Shown here: positions 26,661-35,051 of the stretch, one piece after another
Layout of the letters: each line of letters starts with the position of its first letter
Position numbering within the stretch: position 1 is the first letter of the stretch
DNA from: CAZTDP01 sp964612565
Lineage (GTDB): Bacteria > Patescibacteriota > WWE3 > UBA101185 > UBA10185
DNA length: 64,000 nucleotides
Direction: 5' to 3'
Assembly (NCBI GenBank): GCA_964612565.1
Contig: CAZTDP010000001.1
Location: forward strand, 124,001 to 188,000
Program-made: the position numbers and the translations under genes
The notes under the pieces: generated by a model
The model's database searches: none
Told to the model about the DNA's origin: nothing
The model's input: the letters and a program-made list of their open reading frames with translations, nothing else

Positions 26661-27288
26661 TATAGTCCCAACACCAACGGAAAATTACAGTACCCCTGTA
26701 CCGGTAAGCAGCCCGGTTGACAACTTTTTATCTTCCTTTAAGAGAGGGTTAGGCTTTGATGTTTCCCAAACAGAAACAAATTACTTAGAATCCGATTCTT
26801 TAAGAGAACAGTTAACAACCGCAGCAAAAACAATACGTGTTGGGAGTGCTCTAATAATTTTTGTTTCAATTCTCATGGTTTTACTTGTTGTGGCCAATCT
26901 AATTTTTAATTCCCTTTTAAACCAGGCAAAAAACGAGCAAGTGAATCTTGTTTCTAAACTTACAGATGCAGCGCAAGCCGAAAAACAGGTTTTAGATATT
27001 TCAAAGAGAATTGATTATTATAAACAAGCCTTAGATAGCAGAAAACCTCTTACGGCAAAAGTATCTTTTGTATTATCAAGAATAAATCCTGTGGTCGATC
27101 TCTTAGACGCTGAGTTCTCTTCGAACGAATTTACTGTTACTTTAAAAAGTAATACAGGTAAAGATATTACGGATACCTTTATGCTTTGGTTAAAAGATGG
27201 GAGTGTGACACAGGTTTCAATTAAATCCGCGTCATTGGATCCTAGCACCAAAAAATATACAGTTATCTTGGGAGGCTCCTACCGATGA
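26602..27288 (+). CDS. pilN: PilN-like type IV pilus inner-membrane assembly protein
   Basis: 228 residues. A ~90-residue cytoplasmic N-terminus is followed by one transmembrane helix near residues 95-115 (IIFVSILMVLLVVANLIF), a periplasmic coiled coil and a ferredoxin-like C-terminal region (NEFTVTLKSNTGKDITDTF). This is the PilN layout. PilN normally links cytoplasmic PilM to PilO. The cytoplasmic tail here is longer than the usual short PilN tail. The gene overlaps pilO by 4 nt. Assignment rests on topology and neighbours. Confidence 0.65.
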   Translation: MPEKLLPFLNEDLPKNPQSNIVPTPTENYSTPVPVSSPVDNFLSSFKRGLGFDVSQTETNYLESDSLREQLTTAAKTIRVGSALIIFVSILMVLLVVANLIFNSLLNQAKNEQVNLVSKLTDAAQAEKQVLDISKRIDYYKQALDSRKPLTAKVSFVLSRINPVVDLLDAEFSSNEFTVTLKSNTGKDITDTFMLWLKDGSVTQVSIKSASLDPSTKKYTVILGGSYR

Positions 27289-27839
27289 CAAATGACTTTA
27301 GAGGCGCAAAATTGTTGCTAACAAACGAACCTTTATTGGCAAAAATATATGGTTTATGGGCAATTGGAGCTCTTTTCGTATTAGGCGTTTTTGGGGTAGG
27401 GCCTTTAATACATACCCTCACCGCAAAAGTGGATATATATAAAGAACTTACAGGCAGCAATGCCCAAATAAATTTAAAACTCCAAGAAGTTTATAAAGCA
27501 TCGGACCAAGTTGCACAGGCCGCTCAGTATCTTCCGGTTTTATACCAAAACGTACCTGATAATCTAAATACACAATCATACTTTTTGATATTTACTGAGG
27601 CGGCGTCTTCCGCGGGGTTTGCAGTAAATTCATTTTCCCCTTCATACGCGGTTGACGGTGCAGCACCGGATTCTTTTTTAACAATTAATGCAGCTCTTGA
27701 GGGAACCGGCGATGTTTCAAGCCTGGTAACGGCTCTGGAAAGTTCCCAACGATTAACAGTACTCGACAAGCTTACCTTTTCAAATAACCTTTCCGGAAAG
27801 AATATTAGATTGGAATTAAGGATATTGAATTACAACTAA
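27285..27839 (+). CDS. pilO: PilO-like type IV pilus assembly protein
   Basis: 184 residues with one N-terminal transmembrane helix (residues ~22-42), a periplasmic coiled coil (NAQINLKLQEVYKASDQVAQAAQYLPVLY) and a C-terminal alpha/beta domain that ends with LRILNYN. This matches PilO, the partner of PilN in the inner-membrane alignment complex. The ATG overlaps the pilN stop (ATGA). The sequence is divergent, so the call leans on the order pilN-pilO. Confidence 0.65.
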   Translation: MTNDFRGAKLLLTNEPLLAKIYGLWAIGALFVLGVFGVGPLIHTLTAKVDIYKELTGSNAQINLKLQEVYKASDQVAQAAQYLPVLYQNVPDNLNTQSYFLIFTEAASSAGFAVNSFSPSYAVDGAAPDSFLTINAALEGTGDVSSLVTALESSQRLTVLDKLTFSNNLSGKNIRLELRILNYN

Positions 27840-27841
27840 AC

Positions 27842-28027
27842 ATGAAAAGATTAATTGCAACCTTTATATTTTTTGTTGTAGGGATGGCGTTTTTGATCTT
27901 ATTAAAAGATCAGAGAGTCAATCGGGACACATATATTACCCAAGATATACTTGACATGTCCCGTCCTTTAAATGCTACTATTGACATAGAGTTTTTGAAA
28001 GAACTCAAACCTGCCTATGAACAGTGA
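27842..28027 (+). CDS. Small single-pass membrane protein in pilus operon
   Basis: 61 residues: a transmembrane helix at residues ~4-20 (LIATFIFFVVGMAFLILL) and a ~40-residue extracytoplasmic tail. It starts 2 nt after pilO and overlaps the next gene by 11 nt, so it belongs to the operon. No family recognised. It could be a PilP-like fragment or an assembly factor; the sequence does not decide. Confidence 0.55.
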   Translation: MKRLIATFIFFVVGMAFLILLKDQRVNRDTYITQDILDMSRPLNATIDIEFLKELKPAYEQ

Positions 28028-28493
28028 ATCTGCGAAAAATGGTTTTAAAACCTTTATACTGACTTTATCTGTATCTTTAGTTGTTTTTAGCGTTATTTAT
28101 TACGTTATTACTAATTTTTCTGATAAAACAGCCGGCTCCTCTGAATATAGAGCCTCTGTTGTCCAAGAAGCACCTCAACAAGTAGAACAGCCTCAGGATT
28201 CTCAGCAGCAGCCTGCTGTTGCCGGAGCAGAAACGACAAAGAAAGACACGGTTTTTGGTACTTTAGCCAACGCTACACCTCCGCAAGAATATAAGGGAGT
28301 TGTTTTAGCTGGATCGACCGTTGCTACTCAGGCGACACAGAGCACCGTTCCCGACACCGGACTCGCCGGAATCACAGTTGGGCTCTTTTCATCTTTGTTT
28401 GTCTTTGCATTAGGTATATTTTATGTCGCACGAAACCCAAGAAAAGTTGCTTTATCTGAGTTTGAAAAAGAAATCTTAAAAGATAGAAATTAA
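28017..28493 (+). CDS. Surface protein with VPDTG sortase-like tail
   Basis: 158 residues. An N-terminal hydrophobic helix (TFILTLSVSLVVFSVIYYVI) is followed by a Gln/Pro/Ala-rich extracytoplasmic stretch. Then comes VPDTG at 111-115, a hydrophobic helix (ITVGLFSSLFVFALGIFYVA) and a positive charge cluster RNPRK. This order is that of an LPxTG cell-wall sorting signal, although the cytoplasmic tail (about 20 residues) is longer than usual. The sortase gene lies 10 bp downstream on the opposite strand. A sortase substrate is a reasonable inference. Confidence 0.55.
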   Translation: MNSESAKNGFKTFILTLSVSLVVFSVIYYVITNFSDKTAGSSEYRASVVQEAPQQVEQPQDSQQQPAVAGAETTKKDTVFGTLANATPPQEYKGVVLAGSTVATQATQSTVPDTGLAGITVGLFSSLFVFALGIFYVARNPRKVALSEFEKEILKDRN

Positions 28494-28502
28494 ATCCAAA
28501 AA

Positions 28503-29231
28503 CTAGTTTACCAGTACCGCTTTAACCATTAATCTTTTTGCCTTTGTCCCTGCAGGCCAGCACGTCATCAAAGTGATTGTCGACTCCTTTAAGTAGGCCG
28601 GTTTAAATTCTCCCAACGGATTTACATAATTTGGTGCAACAACTTCTTTTGACTCAACTTTGTACGTTAACTTTTTACCGTTAAAGTTTATTTGAATTTC
28701 GTCGCCGGTTTGCAGGTCCCCTAAGGTGGAAAAAATTGTTCTGTAATTTTTGGGGTTAAAGAACCATGGTAAAACCGAATGACCGTAAATAAATGCATTT
28801 CCTGAATTTCCCGGCAGTGCTGATCCGTTGTAATGCCCTAAATAAGCGTCGGGGTTGAGGTTGCTTGAGCTTGTTTCCACGATTGCCTGGTCTATATGTA
28901 GGCGGGGAATTGAGAGAGTAAAATACTTTGGTGCCTGCTCTTTCTGGGTGTCAGCTGATTCCTCCTCTTTAGCAAGTTCGTTATATTTAAAATCACTAAA
29001 TCCGGTAGCCACGCCTAAAACGCTATCTCTAAAAGGAGTCGAAATTTTGTCTTGGGTTTTAAAAAATACCAACGGCAAAACCACTTGCGTGGTTAAAATT
29101 AAAAACCCAACCGCCATTAAAAGTCCTGACAATATTCTGGATTTAAAATAAAAACGAATATTCGTTTCTTTAAAAATAGGATCTCGCGAATTATCTTTTA
29201 TATAAACTTTTTTTCTTATCAAGGCGGGCAT
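28503..29231 (-). CDS. Sortase family transpeptidase
   Basis: 242 residues. One transmembrane helix (about residues 35-55) anchors an extracytoplasmic sortase domain. The catalytic His is in FIYGHSVLPW, the Cys is Cys224 in TITLMTCWPAGT (TLxTC motif) and the Arg is in KAKRLMV. The domain is preceded by a charged linker. It probably anchors proteins to peptidoglycan or polymerises a surface structure. The convergent neighbour ends in a VPDTG tail, a candidate substrate. The sortase class cannot be fixed by eye. Confidence 0.88.
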   Translation of the reverse strand: MPALIRKKVYIKDNSRDPIFKETNIRFYFKSRILSGLLMAVGFLILTTQVVLPLVFFKTQDKISTPFRDSVLGVATGFSDFKYNELAKEEESADTQKEQAPKYFTLSIPRLHIDQAIVETSSSNLNPDAYLGHYNGSALPGNSGNAFIYGHSVLPWFFNPKNYRTIFSTLGDLQTGDEIQINFNGKKLTYKVESKEVVAPNYVNPLGEFKPAYLKESTITLMTCWPAGTKAKRLMVKAVLVN

Positions 29232-29234
29232 TGA

Positions 29235-29936
29235 TTAAGAGTTTAACATGTTTTCTATTGCTAAAGTTAGCATCATGTCCGGATCTATATCGCCGGTTTT
29301 TGCTTTTTTATCTAATGCATAAAATTGAAAGAAAAGATTTTTTACTTTGTCTAATGTGTATTTTTTTGACAAGCCCAAATATTTGCTTTGCATGTACGGT
29401 TTCATTTTTTTAAAAGACGATGTGTTTAACAGCGTGTTAGCCAACGATCTTAGTCCGTACAACAGAACTCCAAAAAGTTCAAACGGGTCTGCGCCTTTGT
29501 TTAGTTCGCGCTCCATAATTTGATATGTTTGTTTTCTATTCTTACTAACAACGGCGTCAACTAAATTAAAAACCGAACCTTCCACCTTTAATTCGTTATG
29601 AATAATTTTTGCGCCTATTTTTGTTGCGTTTTTAATTAAAATATTATTTTGGGTTAAAGTCTTTTCAGAATAAATAATAAGTGAAGTTTCGGTTGAAGTT
29701 TGAGCCAGTATTTCAAGAGATGTTTCTGCTAGTGATGGACTTATTCCCGATGCATTAATTACAATAAAGTCGTGAGCGCCAAAAATGTCTACGCGTTTAA
29801 TAGTTGTAAGAAGATCTTCAGGAGAAATATCAGAAAGATTTATTTCTGTTTTGTTTGAAGCATATAGTTTTTTTTGTTGATTCAAAATTAAGGCTCGTGA
29901 TTTAGAAACATCGTCGCCGTGGACAATATATATCAT
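29235..29936 (-). CDS. holA: DNA polymerase III delta subunit (HolA), short
   Basis: 233 residues against ~340 for the usual delta subunit. The N-terminal MIYIVHGDDVSKSRALI fits the clamp-loader delta start and the C-terminal collar region contains LFGVLLYGLRSLANTLL and PDMMLTLAIENML. Delta opens the sliding clamp. A -10 TACAAT (29948-29943) ends 6 nt before the ATG at 29936, giving a leaderless start. rpsT, often next to holA in bacteria, is 2.6 kb away. The short length may reflect genome reduction. Confidence 0.75.
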   Translation of the reverse strand: MIYIVHGDDVSKSRALILNQQKKLYASNKTEINLSDISPEDLLTTIKRVDIFGAHDFIVINASGISPSLAETSLEILAQTSTETSLIIYSEKTLTQNNILIKNATKIGAKIIHNELKVEGSVFNLVDAVVSKNRKQTYQIMERELNKGADPFELFGVLLYGLRSLANTLLNTSSFKKMKPYMQSKYLGLSKKYTLDKVKNLFFQFYALDKKAKTGDIDPDMMLTLAIENMLNS

Positions 29937-29951
29937 AGCCTGATTGTACAG

Positions 29952-31112
29952 CTAGTTCTTTTCGCCAAAAAGGTATTTTTGAACAAATGCGTGTATTTGA
30001 CTGTAATCTCCGGCTTTTGGTATAAGGACATATTGTCCTCCGTACAGGCTTGAATCGGATGGGTGAAACAGCAGGCCTCCTGTCGAGGCATCGTCCTCAT
30101 CGCTTAAGACTATGGAAACAATATTTTCAAAACCAACCCTTTGAGTTAAAAGGTAAAATGATTGTGCAGTTGATAGGTCGATATCGGTATCTGTGTTTTT
30201 TGAGTAAGTATCGTAAAGCTCTTTTAATTTGAGCGGATTCGCAAGGATCTCAAGAGACATCACTTTATCTTTAACAGCCGATATTATTTTTTGTTGGCGT
30301 CTCGCTCTGGCAAAATCATTGCCCTCGTTGTTAGTGCCGTGTCTTGACCTGGCAAACTCCAATGCCGTTGCGCCGTCCATGTGCTGAACACCTGCTCGGA
30401 AAATCAAATGCTTGTATCGGCACGAACACACACTTACTGGACAATCTCCGCCGGCTTCAGTTGCCGCCTTGGTCACCTCTTCCTGCGTCTTTCCGCACAG
30501 ATCTGCCTCCTTACCTTCAATAGGGTATACATAATCCTCAAAAGGGTTTTCTACATTAACATCAACACCACCTAAAACATCCACTGCATCTTCGAACATC
30601 TGAAATGAAACAAGGACATGATAATGTATCGGTATACCTAAAACTTCCTGCACAGCGTTTCCCAGCTCTTGGGCACCATCTTTATTCGCCATGTTGGAAA
30701 AGGCATACACCGCGTTTATTTTGCTTGAAGTTCCCTTTACCCATAAATCGCGGGGGATAGATATCATAACGATATCCCCGCTATCTTTTCCAATCGAAGC
30801 CACAAGGATAGTGTCGGTAAGCGTATGGCCAGATTCGGTACCAAAAATCCTCTGATCAGATCCAAGCACTAAAACATTAGTTCTGTCATCAGTTTCCTTT
30901 AAATTTAAATTAGGCTTCGCCACGGTTGCAATGACCGAAATAGGATTAAAAGCCGAACCGACCTTGTCCTTAAAAAATATAACTCCGGCTACAAGGCCGA
31001 TTATAATGAAAAAAGCCACTATCTTAATAATGCCTGCGCTTGACCTAGCTGACTCGTTTCTTATTGTACTAATACTCCCGCTAGTTTTTTTACATAAATC
31101 CACATATTTCAT
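29952..31112 (-). CDS. LytR-CpsA-Psr family glycopolymer transferase
   Basis: 386 residues. A transmembrane helix (about residues 28-48) leads to an extracytoplasmic LCP domain with NVLVLGSDQR, SIPRDLWVKG, and LEFARSRHGTNNEGNDFARARRQQ bearing the phosphate-contacting Arg residues. LCP enzymes transfer lipid-linked glycopolymers to peptidoglycan. An insert of about 30 residues carries four Cys (CGKTQEE ... CPVSVCSC), which could form disulfides outside the cell. It works plausibly with the O-antigen-ligase-like protein and the glycosyltransferase in this window. Confidence 0.88.
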   Translation of the reverse strand: MKYVDLCKKTSGSISTIRNESARSSAGIIKIVAFFIIIGLVAGVIFFKDKVGSAFNPISVIATVAKPNLNLKETDDRTNVLVLGSDQRIFGTESGHTLTDTILVASIGKDSGDIVMISIPRDLWVKGTSSKINAVYAFSNMANKDGAQELGNAVQEVLGIPIHYHVLVSFQMFEDAVDVLGGVDVNVENPFEDYVYPIEGKEADLCGKTQEEVTKAATEAGGDCPVSVCSCRYKHLIFRAGVQHMDGATALEFARSRHGTNNEGNDFARARRQQKIISAVKDKVMSLEILANPLKLKELYDTYSKNTDTDIDLSTAQSFYLLTQRVGFENIVSIVLSDEDDASTGGLLFHPSDSSLYGGQYVLIPKAGDYSQIHAFVQKYLFGEKN

Positions 31113-31125
31113 AAGTTTGAAAATC

Positions 31126-31779
31126 TTAGCCTTGATATCGACTTATCAGCTCTAAGAAGTGTTTAGGATCGAGGCTCGCGTTTCCTACCAAGACTCCGTC
31201 CAATCCGTCTATATTAACCAAATTTTGTATGTTTTGTCTATTAACGGATCCGCCGTAAACCAAAATTGTTTCAGTACCGATAATATGTCTAATTTCGTTG
31301 ATTCCATTTTGTATATTTTTGGGATCTTTTTCACGATAAACACCGTTTTGAGAAATATTGTTCGGGTCTTCCCAAGCGTATATTGCATTTTCGGTTATAC
31401 AACTTTTTACATTTTCAACATTTGTAAAACAAATGATTGGAGTTATTTTGTACTTTTTGCACATTTGAATTTTTGCTAAAACGGTTTTGTTGTTTTCGTG
31501 TCTTTCACTATGTCCGATAATGCAGTATTGTGCAAACTCTTTAACCTGGAAAGCTCCAACATCACCTGTGTGTGCTCCCGCATCTTCGTGCGAAATGTCT
31601 TGGGCGCCGATTTTTATGTTTGTTTTTCCAAAAGCTTCTTTAACCGCAAACAAATGAGTGTGAGAAGGTGCAATAATAACTTGAATGTTGTTGGCCGGTG
31701 AGTAATTAAAATCGAATACCCATTTTGTGAGGGTTTCAAAATTCATATTCATTTTCCAATTGGCAATTATATATTTCAT
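31126..31779 (-). CDS. tpiA: Triosephosphate isomerase, short and with altered lid
   Basis: 217 residues against ~250 typical. The substrate Lys is in NWKMN, the catalytic His in IIGHSERHE, the catalytic Glu in YAWEDP, and the phosphate loop is VYGGSVN. The flexible loop 6, nearly always PVWAIGTG, reads DPNNISQNG here, so the lid is remodelled. It interconverts dihydroxyacetone phosphate and glyceraldehyde 3-phosphate. It begins at the last base of the AOR-like gene and belongs to the pgk-fd-aor-tpi run. Confidence 0.87.
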   Translation of the reverse strand: MKYIIANWKMNMNFETLTKWVFDFNYSPANNIQVIIAPSHTHLFAVKEAFGKTNIKIGAQDISHEDAGAHTGDVGAFQVKEFAQYCIIGHSERHENNKTVLAKIQMCKKYKITPIICFTNVENVKSCITENAIYAWEDPNNISQNGVYREKDPKNIQNGINEIRHIIGTETILVYGGSVNRQNIQNLVNIDGLDGVLVGNASLDPKHFLELISRYQG

Positions 31780-32624
31780 TAAGACATTTTCCTTAAAGTT
31801 TCCTCAATGAGGCTCGGTAAAGATTCAATATCTTCGTGAGTATAATCATATCCCAAAACATTCAGACATGAGAATACAACCCCCACATCCGTGTATATTT
31901 TGTCGGCGTATTGACATGCAACCAAGCTGTGCAAAAGCACGTTTCCGCCGATTTCCCCTGTTTTGGATTTTCCACACCCCATTGGACAGTTTGCACACGA
32001 GGGGTAGCTGCCCTCCAAAACGCTAAGTTCTGGTTTTCGTAATAAAATCTTGTGGTACAACTCCTCGTATTTTGCAAAATCTTCGACATTTATAATTTCG
32101 GTTCCGGTAACTACCACGCCCTCGATATTGCGTTTAGCAAACTCTTTTTCTAAAAAATATTCGGGCGCATTAAAGTAGCCGCCCAAAACTAACTTGTTTC
32201 CTTCTTGTCTAATCACGCTCCTTTTACCGGGAAGTCCTAATGAATCTATATCTTCGATTCCTTGTCTAAAAGTCACCTCAGAGTTTAAAATATCAACGAT
32301 ACCTCTTTCCTCAAATTTTCCGTAAATAACTATGGCGTCAATTCCTGCATACCTTACTCTTAATGAGAGATTGCCGCCCAAATAAATGTCTTCGACAACC
32401 CCATCGTTGTTTATAATAACCGCTGTTTTTGAGACAAAAGGAAAAAGTCCGTTTAAGGGTCCGACAGCAAATATAAGCGGGTCTTTGTCGTAGTACATTT
32501 CCATCAGCTTTAGACCCAGACCGACGCCACCTATGTAGGCATTAAGCTCGTGTACGCTTTTAACTCCGTATTCTTTTTTGGAAAGATTTATTTCTAAAAT
32601 CTTTTTTGCATTTTTTTCACTCAT
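31779..32624 (-). CDS. Half-length aldehyde:ferredoxin oxidoreductase-like protein
   Basis: 281 residues. The first ~200 match the N-terminal domain of tungsten aldehyde:ferredoxin oxidoreductases (KKILEINLSKKEY, YIGGVGLGLKL, PLIFAVGPLNGLFPF, YAGIDAIVIYG). Then comes SCANCPMGCGKS, the CxxCxxxC of the [4Fe-4S] site, and a short piece like the start of domain 2 (VACQYADKIYTDVG, CLNVLGYD). The family is usually ~600 residues; the C-terminal domain, with the fourth cluster Cys and much of the tungstopterin site, is absent. The adjoining gene encodes a ferredoxin, and both sit between pgk and tpiA. Activity is uncertain; a role in glyceraldehyde-3-phosphate oxidation is only a hypothesis. Confidence 0.7.
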   Translation of the reverse strand: MSEKNAKKILEINLSKKEYGVKSVHELNAYIGGVGLGLKLMEMYYDKDPLIFAVGPLNGLFPFVSKTAVIINNDGVVEDIYLGGNLSLRVRYAGIDAIVIYGKFEERGIVDILNSEVTFRQGIEDIDSLGLPGKRSVIRQEGNKLVLGGYFNAPEYFLEKEFAKRNIEGVVVTGTEIINVEDFAKYEELYHKILLRKPELSVLEGSYPSCANCPMGCGKSKTGEIGGNVLLHSLVACQYADKIYTDVGVVFSCLNVLGYDYTHEDIESLPSLIEETLRKMS

Positions 32625-32872
32625 GCGGTTTCCTCTATTTCAAAAACTGCCTGCGGACAAATGTTTTTAATTTTTTCTATATTTAAATTACTTATGCGGG
32701 GATCTATATCTAAATTGTATTCAACATACCCAAGTTTGGTGTTCGTGCTTTTAAAGACTCTAATTAAAGAGCCCTCAAGTCCGATTTTTTTTAATTGCCT
32801 TTGAGCTTCCAGGACACACATTTCGCACCCTGTGCATCTTTCTGGAAAACTGGCTTTAAGTATTTTAGACAT
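32621..32872 (-). CDS. Single-cluster [4Fe-4S] ferredoxin-like protein
   Basis: 83 residues with four Cys in the pattern CTGCEMC at 13-19 and a later ICPQAVFEIEE, the classic binding pattern for one [4Fe-4S] cluster. A ~45-residue segment with beta strands separates the two. It resembles electron-transfer ferredoxins paired with AOR-type enzymes, and its stop overlaps the start of the AOR-like gene by 4 nt. It is therefore the probable electron acceptor or a subunit of that protein. Confidence 0.75.
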   Translation of the reverse strand: MSKILKASFPERCTGCEMCVLEAQRQLKKIGLEGSLIRVFKSTNTKLGYVEYNLDIDPRISNLNIEKIKNICPQAVFEIEETA

Positions 32873-32923
32873 ATATTTTGTTCCAACTAACTAAACGATC
32901 CTTAACAAGTATTGCTAGCTACC

Positions 32924-33895
32924 CTAATTTAACACTTCAATTCCAGGCAAAGTTCCTTCGGCTAAAAATTGAAGCATGGCGCCGCCTCCGGTTGAAACAA
33001 AGCTAAAGTTATCAAGATTCGTAGTACTGTTTGTCGCTACAATTGTATCTCCTCCGCCAATTACCGAATGAGCCCCATCCTTTGTAGCTTGTACTATTGC
33101 TTGAACTATTTCGTTTGTTCCTTTTGCAAATTCGACTTCTTCGTAAACTCCTAGCGGTCCGGCCCAAACAATGGTTTTTGATTCTAAAATTATTTCTTCA
33201 AATTTACTGATAGTCTGATTTCCAATATCTTTTTGATCCTGCGCATAATCTATTGGAAGCACTAAGTTAGAAGGAACATCTTGCTTCCATTCGGTACCCA
33301 GTTTACCGCCAAGTAAGACGTGATTTGCAGTTTGTAAAAATTTTGAAACGACCGGCATTTTGCTTTCTAGTTTTGCTCCGCCAATAATTGCAGTAAATGG
33401 AAGCTCGGGGTTTGAAATAAGAAGCGTCAGCTCCTTAATTTCCTTTTCTAAACGAAGACCGGCGTACGAAGGTAAATATTTTGTAATGGCGCATATGGAT
33501 GCGTGCTGACGGTGGGACGTTGCAAAACTTTCATTTACATAAAGTTCGGCTTGAGAAGCCATCGTTTTAGCATATTCATCGTCATTACTTTCTTCACGCG
33601 GGTCAATTCTAACGTTTTCCCAAAGTTCAAATTTTTCTTCACCTAGCTTTTCGTTAAAAAAAGGCAGCAATTGCTTTGTGCTCAGTTCCGGCGGCAACGG
33701 TGCCTCCTTAGGCTTTCCTATATGCCCAACAATTATAGGTACACCGCCCTTGCGGATTATTAATTTTAGGGTATCCAAGGCACTTTCGAGTCTATAAGGC
33801 TCATGAATTTGGCCATTTTTGATTGAAACATCAAGGTCGCATCTTACTAAAACTCTGGTTCCTTGTTTTATAGGTGCTTGTTCGACTGAAGTCAT
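32924..33895 (-). CDS. pgk: Phosphoglycerate kinase, short
   Basis: 323 residues against ~390 normally. The family landmarks are present in variant form: RCDLDVS (usually RVDFNVP), GHIGKP, ENVRIDPREESND, NESFATSHRQHAS, GGAKLESKMPVV, and the nucleotide site GGGDT with STGGGAMLQFL. It makes ATP from 1,3-bisphosphoglycerate. TAAAAT (33908-33903) lies 7 nt before the ATG, so it has its own leaderless promoter although gapA is 33 nt upstream. It heads the pgk-ferredoxin-AOR-tpiA run. Confidence 0.93.
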   Translation of the reverse strand: MTSVEQAPIKQGTRVLVRCDLDVSIKNGQIHEPYRLESALDTLKLIIRKGGVPIIVGHIGKPKEAPLPPELSTKQLLPFFNEKLGEEKFELWENVRIDPREESNDDEYAKTMASQAELYVNESFATSHRQHASICAITKYLPSYAGLRLEKEIKELTLLISNPELPFTAIIGGAKLESKMPVVSKFLQTANHVLLGGKLGTEWKQDVPSNLVLPIDYAQDQKDIGNQTISKFEEIILESKTIVWAGPLGVYEEVEFAKGTNEIVQAIVQATKDGAHSVIGGGDTIVATNSTTNLDNFSFVSTGGGAMLQFLAEGTLPGIEVLN

Positions 33896-33927
33896 TGTGT
33901 ATATTTTAACACCTTAGATTTGCTCTT

Positions 33928-35007
33928 TTATGAAATCGTGTGCAAAGCCATCTCAACAAGTCTGTTGCTGTAACCCCATTCGTTGTCGTACCAAGCAAGT
34001 ATCTTAACAAGGTCGCCATCAATGACGCGTGTCATTTGAAGATCGACAATTGATGAATAGGCACTTCCAATAATATCTGATGAAACAATTGGCTCGTAAG
34101 TTGCATCCAGCACGCCTTTGTAAATAGGATTGCTCTTTGCCGCTAAAAATGCGTTATTTACTTCTTCAACCGTTGTCTTTTTTTCCACAACCATTGTTAT
34201 GTCCGAAATCGAGCCTGTAATTATTGGAACTCTTAGTGAAATTCCATCGAACTTACCTTCAAGTTCAGGAATAACTTTTGTGGTTGCTTTAGCAGCTCCG
34301 GTGCTTGTAGGGACGATGTTATATCCGGCCGCGCGCGCTTCTCTTAGATCGGGTTTGTGTGGCGACGGCGGTCCGTCCACAACGTTTTGGCTGGCTGTTG
34401 TAGCGTGCACAGTACTCATTACGGCTTTTAATACTTTAAAGTTTTTATTCATTACAGCAATAACAGGCGAAATACAGTTTGTGGTGCACGACGCGTTTGA
34501 AATTACATTTTGGCCAAGATACTGAGAATCATTTACACCCATCAAAAATGTTTGAATATCTCCGCCTTTAGTTGGTGCCGAAACAACAACTTTTTTTGCG
34601 CCGGCAGTAACATGTGCTTCGGCCGCATTGTCTTCGGTAAATCTTCCTGTGCATTCCAAAACGACATCAATTTGCAAATCTTTCCACGGAAGCGCGGTTG
34701 GGTCCTTTTCGGACAGAACCTGCGTTTTTTTGCCGTCTACCACAATATAATTTTTGGTACCTGTTGTTGTAAAAAAATCTTTTTGGCCGGTGTTTTGTTC
34801 TAAGCGAACTTGCTTGCCGTCTTCTTCAACATAAATATCTTTTTTGTAAATTCCGTAAGCAGTATCGTATTTTAATAAATGAGCTAAAACGCGGGGATTT
34901 GTTAAATCATTAATTGCAACTATTTCAGTTTCGGGCTTATCAAAGGCAATTTTAAAGCTTGCTCTTCCTATTCTTCCAAAACCGTTTATTGCTAGTCGGG
35001 CAGTCAT
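33928..35007 (-). CDS. gapA: Glyceraldehyde-3-phosphate dehydrogenase
   Basis: 359 residues. The NAD-binding N-terminus is LAINGFGRIGRASFKIA, the catalytic Cys lies in SNASCTTNCISP, and HATTASQNVVDGP and the C-terminal WYDNEWGYSNRLVEM are canonical. It oxidises glyceraldehyde 3-phosphate with NAD(P) and phosphate. About 25 extra residues after DTAYG, relative to common forms, include QNTGQKDFFTTTGTK. TAAAAT at 35019-35014 ends 6 nt before the ATG, a leaderless start. Confidence 0.96.
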   Translation of the reverse strand: MTARLAINGFGRIGRASFKIAFDKPETEIVAINDLTNPRVLAHLLKYDTAYGIYKKDIYVEEDGKQVRLEQNTGQKDFFTTTGTKNYIVVDGKKTQVLSEKDPTALPWKDLQIDVVLECTGRFTEDNAAEAHVTAGAKKVVVSAPTKGGDIQTFLMGVNDSQYLGQNVISNASCTTNCISPVIAVMNKNFKVLKAVMSTVHATTASQNVVDGPPSPHKPDLREARAAGYNIVPTSTGAAKATTKVIPELEGKFDGISLRVPIITGSISDITMVVEKKTTVEEVNNAFLAAKSNPIYKGVLDATYEPIVSSDIIGSAYSSIVDLQMTRVIDGDLVKILAWYDNEWGYSNRLVEMALHTIS

Positions 35008-35051
35008 ATATTTATTTTACCGAAAAAGCTGAGATTATCCAGAGAGGAAAC

